Assembly (NCBI GenBank): GCA_023055425.1
Contig: JALGPY010000007.1
Span: 20,346,001-20,410,000, forward strand
From: Linanthus parryae
Lineage: Eukaryota > Streptophyta > Magnoliopsida > Ericales > Polemoniaceae
Length of the DNA: 64,000 nt
Direction of reading: 5' to 3'
Under the pieces are notes generated by a model. It was not told where the DNA came from, did no database searches, and saw only the letters and a program-made list of their open reading frames with translations. A program made the translations under genes and the position numbers. This document shows, one piece after another, positions 44,454-54,779 of the stretch. Every line of letters starts with the position of its first letter. Position 1 is the stretch's first letter.

Positions 44454-47400
44454 TGTAATACCCCGTCTTCCTAGGGGTAAAGTAGTAATTTGGAAAGCCA
44501 AATACGAATTAAGTTTTAAACAATAATTTAGGGGAAATACTTGACATCTTACCTAAGAGAAAATTGACAACCTTTAGTACACCTGAATCGTTATAAGTCT
44601 AAAGAATATTTGGTTTGATAATTTGTTGAGTTGCTTGGGTAATGATATTAATTTTATAGAGAATCGTCAAATCTAACTTAAGTTTTAGTGCGAGTAACAA
44701 TTTGGGTTTTAGCCGAGGAATCCGTATAATAGTTTCAGAAATTTCAAAGACTTTATTTTTTCCATACGGTGTATTTTTATTAGTTAGCCTAATGTACCTA
44801 GCTCACATTTGAACTCTAACTAACTTGTGCACCCACAACACTAGATAACCCAACTAAATAGTGTACCCAATACACTAGAACCCACCAGCAAAGTGGTACG
44901 ACCAGCCCACCTTATAACTTCTCATAACTTCACATTCTTCTTCCTTTTCCTTCACGTCAAAACAAACAACAATCACCGCCTCCCATCTTCGATGCCTCTA
45001 CATCACTGCCCCAAATCCACTATAAAAGCCCTCATCCTCTTCCTCTCACGCCACAGCAGCCAGCCACCACCACCACAGTTACAATCTTCTCCAACACCAC
45101 CATCACCATCACCACCGTTACCTCCATCGTCATCACCACCACCATTGTTTCCTTCGGGAAAGTAAACCCACTTTCATCTCTCTCTCACTCTACCTCTCTG
45201 CTACCTAAAGAGAACATAGACAGAAGCAGGTTGGCAGCAGCCACAACCACCACCATTGTTGCCGGCGACAACCACCGGGAAACACCCACCTCTCTCTCTC
45301 TCATCCTCTGTCTACCCCCATACCTCTATGCTCTCTATTTTGCTCACCTGTGTCTGAAAAAGTTGGAAAAAACGAGCAGAATCAGCGGCGAACATAGCAC
45401 CCCACCACCACCGGTCCTCCATCTTTTCCGGCGACCAATTCTGCTAGCTTCACCGGCGGTCACCCACGTCCTCCAACAACTTCCAATCAACTCCTGGGAC
45501 CCCGAATAAGTCAGTAGCAGGCTGTGACAAGGCTAAGGAAGCCATTAAATCCATCGACGAAGAACCACACCCGACCACACCAACAACAACCTCGACCTAC
45601 TTCGTCTCTTGACTGTTTTCGGCCATTTTTGGCCTAGGTATGTTCTAAACTCCATAATTAGTTATTTTAGATGATCAAAATCGAATCTTGCTTGCTTAAT
45701 CCATGTCTAGATTGATAAAATTGAATTCTTGTTATGGGGAGGTTAAAGTGTCTTTCACCTAAGTTAAGTGTAAGGGGGCTGATTGTACATTTAAGAAGTT
45801 GTGGGGTAAATAATGTCTTTTAATTAATCTGTTAGCGAGAGGGTAAGGGGTTCTAGCTAACTTTAGAATAACTTATGGGGTTTCACATGTCTTTTACGTA
45901 AACGTCACACTTTTCGCGAAAGATAAAAATGTTATTTTTGGATTAGGAAAATTTTCTAAAAATACTAGTTTTCGTCCTCGTTCCGGAAAGTAATTCGGGT
46001 ATTGTAATAATGTACGAGTCATTCGTTAAAAATTAAACAAGAAACATGTTTATTAAAAACTTTAAATAAACTATGTTTAGACACTTAGCTTACAAATTGG
46101 TTGTTCAAAACTTGTAAAATTGACATTTCACTAGTTTGTAAAATATTGTAGCATCGTGTAGAAGTTTCTTAAAACGTAATAGTCTTCAATATCATTTAAT
46201 CGTTATAGTCCTAATAATTCTTTTTTCATAAATATAACCTCACTATTATTTCGTGCCGTTTATGAAAGAACTTTTCTAATTAAATAGTCACATTTAGAAA
46301 ACATAAATAGTCATTTCATATAATTACAGTAACTAAAGTAAAACGCTATGAAATAATCAAGTCGGGAGTTGGGTTGATTTATATAGAATTATTGTTAGGA
46401 CTTATACCGTTTTATTTGGATATTTATTGATTTAAAAGCTAAAATTTGTAGGTGATGATTGTGTAGGCAAGAGCTACTTCTAAGGCGTGCTATTGCTATT
46501 GAAATAAGGTAAGTAAACATGTCAAGCGTTGCGTGCCTAGATCCTTTCATGTCGCAATTTGATTTTATTACTTGTCTCAAAATTTGTTTATTATTACATA
46601 TTTTATTTGTGATGTATTTACATTTAAAAAGAAGTTGTTTTGCTTTTATACTGTCACACTAAAATAATAACGCGTAATAACGTAAAGTGAAAAGATTTGT
46701 GCGGGGATTGTTATATTTGCTATCGATTAGATTGGTCGTGTTGGCTGCGGTCACTCGACCCGTTTATTTTTACCTCGTCGGAACTTGCCGGGTTGCTCCA
46801 TGTACTCACCTCTCTGGCCACAAGAAGTCTTAAGGGTGTGCCGGCACTTGAGGTCTTGGAGTATGCGAGATGGTAGTTTTTTTTAGTCTTTCCCCGTATC
46901 AACAAAGATAATAATACAGTTTTCTCTGAGATTTTGATATTTATGAAATAAAAGAAGAAGAGATTGAGAATCATTGCAACAACCCCCTTATTCGGCTCGG
47001 GACAAGACCGGGAGGGCGATGCTTAATAGAAGCGGCAGAGATCAAAAGCAATGCAATCCAAAACTCATATTGTATTATTACACAACAGTAGATAGTCTTT
47101 TACACAAGCTCATTACTATTACACAACGTTTATCTAACATTGTTAGATAGCTACTGGTGACGTCCATAATCTAGATGAGGCTCGCGCCCCTTCTGTTTTA
47201 CAATCCCAGCTCCTAGACCTGCGGTGGGAAGGAAAATAAAAACCGCACTTTCGTAAATCAGCAAGAAATGCTGAGTGAGATACCCCTTAGCATGTAAAAC
47301 AGGAAAGATGATATAGCTTGCTGTTTCCCGAGTTAGATAAAACACTGTCAGAGTATGAGTAAGCAATATCAGAGTTTGCAGCATCATAATCAACAGAATT

Positions 47401-47516
47401 AACCGATTTACGGATGGCAACATTCAAAGCTTCAAACATTTCCGATTTAATCCTTTACTAGTGCCAGTTTACAAATATAGAATCATAGAGCCAACTTTCA
47501 TGCACAGTAAACAAAT

Positions 47517-47828
47517 AGTGGTCAACAAATGACCTCCTAAATGTTAATGGTCAAAAAAGGACCTCCCAACTGTTAGCGGTCAACAAAAGGACCCCCAAAA
47601 TGTTAACGGTCAACAAAGTACCTCCCAAATGTTAACAATCAACAATGGACCTCCAAAAGTTAACGGTCAACAATGGACCTCCAAAGTGATAACGGTCAAC
47701 AAAGGACCTCCAAATTTTAATGGTCAACAAAGGACCTCCAAATGTTAACGGTCAACAAATGACCTCCCAATTTTAATGGTCAACAAAGGACCTCCCAAAT
47801 GTTAATGGTCAACAAAGGACCTCCCAAT
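47517..47828. repeat. Tandem array of 28-31 bp units with TTGACC cores
   Basis: Eleven units of the type ggtcaacaaaggacctccaa occur in a row. Ten carry GGTCAA, that is TTGACC on the other strand, the core of the plant W-box bound by WRKY factors. The array is absent from copies a and b of this LTR. Confidence 0.9.
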
Positions 47829-47979
47829 TAGTAACAGATTTCAGTATGTGCGATTCCACTTTGCGATACTAACACGTTATTATTTTCGTGTGACAGTTTC
47901 AAGAAATCTTTTCTAAACGTAGCCAAATCCCAAGTGAAAGCATGTGAATCACAAAACATATTTTGAGACAAGTTATAAA

Positions 47980-48655
47980 TCATGCTATGACACGAAAGAA
48001 GACAGGCATACGAGGCCAAACATGTAATCTCACAAGTATATCTTGAGACAAGTAAAAATATCACAATTTGACACGAACGAAGCTAGGCTCGCTAGGCTAA
48101 GCATGTGAAATCACATATTGACACGAAAGGAGCTAGGCACCCGAGACTAAGCATGTAAACTCACTAGTATATCTTTGAGACAGATTATAAAACCATTCTT
48201 TGACACGAAAGAAGCTCGGCTAGCTAGGCTAAGCATGTGAACTCACAAGTATTTTGAGACAAAAATTAGAAGTCACATTGTGACACGAAAGAAGCTAGGC
48301 TCACGAGGCTAAGCATGTAAACTCACAAATATATCTTGAGGCAGCACATAGAAGTCAATATTGACACGAAATGAGCTAGGCACCCGAGACTAAGCATGTA
48401 AACTCACAAGCATTTTGAGATAGAAATTAGAAGTCACATTGTGACACGAAAGAAGCTAGGTTCGTGAGGCTAAGCATGTAAACTCACAGGTATTTTGAGA
48501 CATGATATAAATAACACGATTTGACACGAACGAAGCTAGGAACGCTAGGCTAGGCATGTATACTCACAAATATATTTTGAGACCAGAAACACAAATAACA
48601 CAATTTGACACGAAAGGAGCTAGGCACACGAGACTAAGCATGTAAACTCACCTGA
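47980..48655. repeat. Tandem array of ~80 bp units
   Basis: Units start gacacgaaagaagctaggct and include aagcatgtaaactcacaa; about eight or nine follow each other with 10-20% divergence by eye. A single related unit is seen in copy a near 39290-39380, so the array grew within copy c. Confidence 0.88.
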
Positions 48656-49983
48656 AGTCGACTCGACAACTAGTACGTAGGATGGTCGACGAATCCTATG
48701 TCCACAAATCCGTCGCCTACAATTAACCAATCTCTAGTCACCACGATGTTATTTCCGAATATGCAAATGCATTAGCTCTATACCAATGTTTGACTAGGTC
48801 GAGTACTAATTACATCTCTCACGATTCCCTTATAAAGCTCGTATTTAAGTTATATACTTATATATAACTATTTTTGAAATAATCTTGATATTAAACAACT
48901 TAAATAATACTTGTAAAGGTTCATTACGATAAGCACATGATATTTAAAGAAAAACTGTTTAATTACAAATGCTAGTAGTATTACAAGATGATAATTCTAT
49001 AAAATAAAAGAATGTAATAAATATAAGGAGTCATTTTAGCTAGAGAACCATATTTTGAATACTTAATAGTTAATTTAGACGAATATTCTTGTTGGAAAAA
49101 GGTTAACAAACAAGCAATTGAACTTCTCGTTTATTTAAATAAAACAATAGTGACATTTAGCACAATATATAAATATATATATATTTATTTCACTAGTAAG
49201 TTTTTCAAGAAAACATCTTATCAAACCATGTTCTTAGTGTACAAATTTAATAAACATTGCATATATAGATTTAGCAAAACATATAATGATAATAGTGTAA
49301 TTTAAACCATATCTAGCACCATAGAGTTTAGAAACCACTCCTAGTCATCCCTTATAATAAAATTTTCATAAAAGACACCTCCCACCCCCCATAAAGTTTA
49401 TAAAAAGTGCAACTAGCACCCCATATATGAACTCGCGACATCCATATGAGTCTCACCAAACCAACTTGATCCAAACATGAATTATAAATTTCAAGATTCA
49501 ATTTTGACGGTAAATAATTATCTAGGAGGAGATTTAGAAGTTACCCACGTCGAATTTTGAGAGAAACGGTCAAGAGACGGAGCGGGTCGAGTCGCCGAAA
49601 AGTGCCGCCGGTGATGGAATCTACCGGAGCTTCTCCGGTGACCTATGAGCTAATCTGAGCACCTAAAGAGCTTAGTCGGACCTCCTAGAGGCCAGAGGGA
49701 TGGATATCGAGAGGTGGGTGTCTCTATTTTGGGTTACCAGAAGCTTTTGCCGGTTTTAATGGCCGACCGCGGTGGCGGAGATGACTCTGCTGCTACCGCC
49801 TCTGTCTTCTTCTCTCTTTTAGTCCCGGTCTAAGCAGAAAGAGGTACGAGATAGAGAGAGGGAGAAAGAAGAGAAGATGAGGTGATGGTGGTGGCTTCGG
49901 GTTTCTTACCCGCCGACGGGGGCAGCGGCGGTGGTTGGTGGCTGTGATTGCCAGCTGCTGCTGCTGTCTCTGTTCGGCTCTGC

Positions 49984-49988
<5 letters not shown>

Positions 49989-50077
<89 letters not shown>
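49989..50077. repeat. (GA)n microsatellite, ~89 bp
   Basis: An uninterrupted AG dinucleotide run. In the sense (minus) direction it is a CT-rich tract just downstream of the TATA box of solo LTR copy c. Confidence 0.95.
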
Positions 50078-50082
<5 letters not shown>

Positions 50083-50304
50083 GCCACGGTGGTGGTGGCG
50101 GTTGAAGGTGGCGGTGTTGTTGGTGTTGGCTGGAGAAGGAGAATAAGAGATGAAGATGATGATGAAGGTGAAGAACTGATGATGAAGGTGATGATGAAGT
50201 TGTGAATTGTTATATAGGGGCAAAAAAACATTCGGTGGTAGTGCGCGGTTGTGGTGGCGGTTGGAAAAATCAAAAAATCTCCCGAGGAAGAAGAGAGTTT
50301 GGAG

Positions 50305-51031
50305 CAAAGTTTTAAAAACCGGACCGGCCATCGAACCGGTGAGGCACCGGTTCATGGTCGGACCGGTTCGGACCGGTTCAATCGCACGTTTATTAAATAA
50401 TATATATAAGTATTTTTATATAAGTATATATTAAACATAACTAAAATATAACTTGTAAACGTAAATTTGATCAACTAATTGATCAAACTCTTATCAATTA
50501 AATTATATTTGGCTACAAAACATCCACGAATATGATTACATTGAAAGTTTATTGTCTCTCAAGACAAATCATAGATTGTCATGGTTAGCTTACTCTAAAA
50601 AAAAGTAAACTTTGATAACATGACTTTTTTTAAGGAGAATAACATGGCTTTTTTAGAAAATTTATAAAAAATGTTTTCAAAAATAAAATTATAAAGAAAT
50701 TACAAAAATCAAAACTGCCTAACATGACCTTTTTTAAGTGAATAACATGGCTTTTTTAGAACATTTATAAAAAATGTTTTCAAAAAGAAAATTATAAAAA
50801 AATTACAAAAATCAAAACAGAGAACAAGTGCGGAAATGACGTGGCTTTTACTCACCCTCCCACGATTCTCTCGTCTCATTCATCTATATACTTTTGTTCT
50901 TATCTTTTAGTCTTTCATCTCCATCTTTTCTCTCTCGCCATTTCTCAAACCGCCCCAAGCTCTAGCATCTCTACAGCCGAACTCTTCCGTTGGTCACAGA
51001 GTGCGAAACTAAGCCGATCGTCCTCCACTAC

Positions 51032-51074
<43 letters not shown>

Positions 51075-51393
51075 CTCGCGTCGAAAGATCTATTCACAAA
51101 ACGAATCTAACTCTCGCAGGTTCGAAGCCGTTCTTGTCGTCATGGTTTTTGTCGAAGTTCCTGGAAGTGCCGTCACGATGGGAGGCTGCTAGAGAGCAAT
51201 CGGTTGAAAATTTCAAAAACCGGCAAAAACCAGAAAAACCGTCCGGTTCAACGGTTTCTGACAAAACCGGCGATTTTGAGAAGGTTTGACCGGTTCGTTT
51301 ACATCTGCGGTCTGATAACCTGACCGGACCGGAGAGGCACCGGTTTACCGGTCGAACCGGCCGGTCCGGTCCGGTCCGGTTTTTAAAACTATG
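50305..51393. mobile_element. Non-autonomous hAT element (1089 bp)
   Basis: The left end is CAAAGTTTTAAAAACCGG and the right end, reverse-complemented, is CATAGTTTTAAAAACCGG; the 8 bp duplication GTTTGGAG is at 50297-50304 and 51394-51401. Subterminal regions at both ends are packed with CCGGACCGG / GGTTCGGACC repeats, as expected for transposase binding sites. The interior has a 104 bp tandem duplication (50616-50822), a TATA-like tatatact and a CT run (51034-51073). An 89-codon frame (50841-51110) is not recognisable and ends in CT-repeat-encoded residues. Confidence 0.88.
51034..51073. repeat. (CT)n microsatellite, ~40 bp
   Basis: A perfect TC/CT run inside the hAT element at 50305-51393. 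Confidence 0.93.
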
Positions 51394-52415
51394 GTTTGGA
51401 GAAGATGACTTTGGAGAAGTGTTATGGTGTTGGTGGTGCACCAAGTATTGGGGTGATTAGGTGTGTCACACACACTAAAACTCGCGGTGGTCGTACACGC
51501 GACAATAACTAAAATAAAGAAAATACTTATGTATTAACTTTTTATTATTAATGTATCGTCTTCTATAGTTTCACACAATTAAAACGCAATAGTTTACTTA
51601 ATATTGTTTTTTGCTAATAATAGTTTATATTTATTTTAAATATAGCATAGTATTGTTTTTCTAATGTAACATTTTATCAATATAGGTAACATATTCTCAA
51701 ATAAAGTCGTTGCTAAAATAATTCACTAATCATATACTTAAATATCAAAGCACGCTAGTTTATCAATTTTTTTTTATCACAAGTTAATAATTATTTAGCT
51801 TTCAAAATCCGCACGCGAGATTCTTAACGAATGAAATTTAAATTCCGGTAATTTTTCGAATCATTTCTCAAAAATTTTACACTGAACTTTGCATCTTAAA
51901 TTATGGAACTACCCTTACAGAAATACGGAGTATTACAATCATACTCCTCGTTTGAAAGTTGAATAAGAAAAGAAATCATGCTTAATCTTAAATTGTGTCC
52001 TTACTTTATTCATCGAGTTTGCTCTTTTATAATTTGTTTCCTCCTTATATTTATTGTGAAAAGAAATCATGCTTCTTCATATTTTTTACGTGCTTGGGTG
52101 TTACTTGCTCAGTATTTTCGTCCTGACTTTGAAAACTGCGGTTCTTGTTTCCTTACCACCGCAGGTTTAGGTTGATGACTGTGGTGTAGCTGGGCAGGAG
52201 ACTCACCTAGACGGGTTTCATCACGAGTAAAATCTAATATAGTTAGCAATAATAATGTAGTACTTTTAATTTTAGAGACGCATGTTATATCTAGAGACTT
52301 TTGTAATGTCTAATATGATGTAATGAATAAGTTGGGATGTTATGCTTTTGATTTCCGCCGTTATTTTTAGCATTGCCCTCCCGATCTTGTCCGAGCCGGA
52401 TAAGGGGTTGTTGCA

Positions 52416-53160
52416 CTAACAACGGCTCTACAACCCCAAACTCTCAAATAATGCAAGTTTGGAGGTTTACCATACCAAAGTTCATATGGGTTAGTTTTGT
52501 TCCTTTTGTTAGGAAACCTATTAAGCGAATAGCAAGCTGTTAACATAGCTTCTCCCCGAAATCTATCACTCCAACCGGAGTAGGAAAGCATGAAATTAAC
52601 CATTTCTTTTAGAGTTCGATTCTTCCTCTCAGATACACCATTTTAATGAGGTGTATAAGGAGCAGTGATTTGGTGAATAATACCAACCTCTTGGAAACAT
52701 GTAGGATCATAATATTCGCCTCCCCTATCCGTGCGTAAAATCTTTATTAAACCATTATTTTGCAAAATTTCAATTTTGTATGTCTTGAATTTATCTTCAT
52801 CTTTAGAATGAGACAAATACACATAGCAAAACCGAGTAGCATTGTCTATAAATGTAATAACATACTTTTTATTTCCTACAGAAGTGTTGCATGAAAGTCA
52901 CATAGATCACTATGGATTAGTTCGAGCACCTTAGAGCCCCTTTTAACATCCTTAAAAGGTTGTCTAGATACCTTAGTTAGCATACAAGTTTGACACCTTC
53001 CGGTATTGATATCAAATGAAGGAATTAGACTCATTTTGGACATATCTTGTAACCGTTTAAAGTGTACATGTCCTCAATGTGCATGCCAAAGTGTTGATTT
53101 ATCAAGACTGGTACTAGCAACGCAAATATAATTGTTACCAAAAGGAGCAGCGATATTTAA
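52416..53160 (-). pseudogene. copia-B integrase
   Basis: The C-terminal part is open at 52416-52603 (FMLSYSGWSDRFRGEAMLTACYSLNRFP, YELWYGKPPNLHYLRVWGC). To the right, decayed frames give the H-H-C-C zinc module and core (degenerate HCHVDD-like, DYSRFCYVYL-type segments near 52840). Many stops interrupt it. Confidence 0.7.
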
Positions 53161-53513
53161 GCGAAGCATATCATTACATAAATAACCAACGCCAAAAAAA
53201 GAACCATGTTTGGACAATACAAATTATCAGACTCAATAACCAGCTTGTATCCAAGCTTATTTAATACAATTCCAGACAAGAGATTATTTCGAATCCTGGG
53301 TCCAAACAATACATTGTTCAAACTTAAATATTTTTCAAAAGTAAATACTAGGTTAACACTTCCAAATCCATGGATTGGCTCAGTTGTAACATTCTCCGTT
53401 CTTATTGTGGACCCATCTTCAATGATTTGCATGGTTGTAAACCATCTTTGATCTTTCCATACATGTCTTGTAGCACCCGAATCAACCCACCGTGATATGT
53501 CATCATCCTGCAC
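53157..53513 (-). pseudogene. copia-B aspartic protease
   Basis: The open frame of 118 codons starts DDDISRWVDSGATRHVWKD; DSGA is the retropepsin active site. LSLNNVLFGPRIRNNLLSG follows, the usual C-terminal part. It would cut the element polyprotein. It is in register with integrase only after frame changes. Confidence 0.85.
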
Positions 53514-53545
53514 ATAAAATGCTTCAGAATTTGGGATACATAATT

Positions 53546-54432
53546 CTAAATTGAATTGTCATGTTGTTCAATGAACATACCTTTTGTGCTGATCTTGGCC
53601 TTTCGGCCCATGTCCCTTGCCACTTGTGCCTTCACCTTTGTTACTTTTTCCCACACAACAATCCTTCTCAAAGTGTCCTGGTTTCCCACACTTCCAACAA
53701 GCAGTCTTTGTCTTATTGTTAGGATTCTTGTCTTTCTGTTTAAATTTCCTTTTTCCAAACTTGTTCTTGCCCTTCGAAGTATCCCCTTCCTCCATCATAT
53801 TCACGGAACCTGGATCATCATTAAGTTTTTTTTTGGGTTTGTCACTATCTTGAGCCCTCAAAGGACTGTTCAATTTGAAAGTGACAACCCAATTGCACCA
53901 ATGACATTTCGTCCTTCTTGTGCTTCAACTTAGGCTTGACATCCTTCCATGATGGAGGCAGTTTATCAATCATACTAGAAACTGAAATTGATTCATCCAT
54001 TTTCATATTGTGTTGATTAAACAACCCTGGGATACAGAGCAATTCATTTTATTTCTCCATAACAGGCCTTGAATATTTTATTTTGTAATTGTTCCAATTA
54101 CTGACCAGGAACTTCTTGCTTGAAGCATACTCAGCCATATACTTTGCTTCAAAAGAATCCCACAGTTCCTTTGAACTCTCTACATTTTGATATATATCAA
54201 ACAAGGAATCTGACATACCGTTAAGAATGTGTCCGCGGCAGACGTAGTCATCATTCTCTCACTTCGATCTCCTCCTTCTCTGTTCTAGGGTTTCCTCCTC
54301 CACGACTTCAGGCATCGGGATGGTGAGAACGTAAATGACCTTCATATCCGTCAACAGGAAATGCATCTTCTTCTGCCACCTTTAGAAATCCTGCCCCTCG
54401 AACTTCTCCAGTTTCATGAACTTGCTCGTCAT
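53546..54432 (-). pseudogene. copia-B gag with CCHC zinc knuckle
   Basis: The pieces 53845-54042 (KMDESISVSSMIDKLPPSWKDV, MSLVQLGCHFQIEQS) and further right (MTSKFMKLEKFEG, CRGHILNGMSDSLFDIYQNV) form a Copia gag-polypeptide domain. 53568-53873 has CWKCGKPGHFEKDC, an intact CCHC knuckle that binds RNA, with a K/N/G-rich tail. In-frame stops replace W and Y residues in the N-terminal part, and a frameshift lies near 53860. Confidence 0.83.
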
Positions 54433-54779
54433 GGCTTGAAACGAGTTTCCGTTCGCCAAGATTCATAATACTCTAATCTTTGTAAGAAAAATGGGTCTGT
54501 ATATAGGAATCAAATGTTCTGGATAATCTCTGAGTACTGGGATCACTTTTAGATTAGAGTATTTTGTTGGTATACACGAAATCAATAATCGGATAAAACA
54601 GAGATTGTTTCAATAAAGAATATGGTTTTTGCTATGGATTTCCGAAATCAGGTTTCTCTCTGTGTTTCTCCATTTGACCAAAATGACAACTTAAAGGAAG
54701 GGGAGGTGGTTAATCACGTCGATTAACAGTTGTGATTCAGTTCGTTTTTTTTCAGACAAAACAAAATCGAAGACGTTTT
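54433..54779. other. Undetermined, probable copia-B 5' leader/LTR
   Basis: No ORF. An inverted repeat, aatactctaatct (about 54468) with agattagagtatt (about 54551), is present. No tRNA-iMet primer site was found, so LTR limits are not given. Confidence 0.4.

Larger units (their letters stand above)
46975..51937 (-). mobile_element. Solo LTR, ~3 kb LTR family, copy c (4963 bp with insert)
   Basis: The + strand ends are TGCAACAACCCCC and GGAGTATTACA, with the 5 bp duplication ATCAT at 46970-46974 and 51938-51942. It lies in the opposite orientation inside copy b. Its excess length comes from a 1089 bp hAT element and two tandem arrays not present in copy a. Sense TATA-like CTATATAAC is at 50210-50218. 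Confidence 0.88.
44454..52415 (+). mobile_element. 3' LTR, ~3 kb LTR family, copy b, split by copy c
   Basis: It starts TGTAATACCCCG after the polypurine tract and ends GGGGTTGTTGCA at 52415, where copia-B integrase sequence begins. Without copy c and its TSD (46975-51942) it is 2994 bp, close to copy a (3043 bp). A TATA box, CTATAAAAG, is at 45020-45028, followed by CT-rich and CCA-rich leader (45050-45330). The small frames 44893-45509 are in this low-complexity leader. The flanks do not match (AAGGA against CTAAC), as expected because only one LTR remains here. Confidence 0.88.
52416..54432 (-). mobile_element. copia-B: Copia relic (gag, protease, integrase; RT lost)
   Basis: Minus-strand order: gag start near 54432 (MTSKFMKLEKFEGQDF), gag body to 53845, zinc knuckle, protease, integrase to 52416, where LTR copy b begins. 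RT/RNase H and the 3' LTR are absent on the left side of copy b, so a deletion removed them together with the 5' part of the copy b element. The region 54433-54780 should contain the 5' LTR and primer site, but I cannot delimit them. The gag is clearly different from copia-A gag, so this is a separate family. Confidence 0.82.

Noticed and set aside
45000..45510. Host gene with Pro/Ser-rich protein
   Set aside because: CCA/CT-rich leader of LTR copy b just after its TATA box; low-complexity frame without homology.
47517..48655. CRISPR-like array
   Set aside because: Direct tandem repeats without unique spacers in plant nuclear DNA inside an LTR.
49830..50355. Long Leu-Ser or Arg-Glu repeat reading frames on both strands
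   Set aside because: They are translations of the GA/CT microsatellite in an LTR; all frames are open because the dinucleotide has no stop codon.
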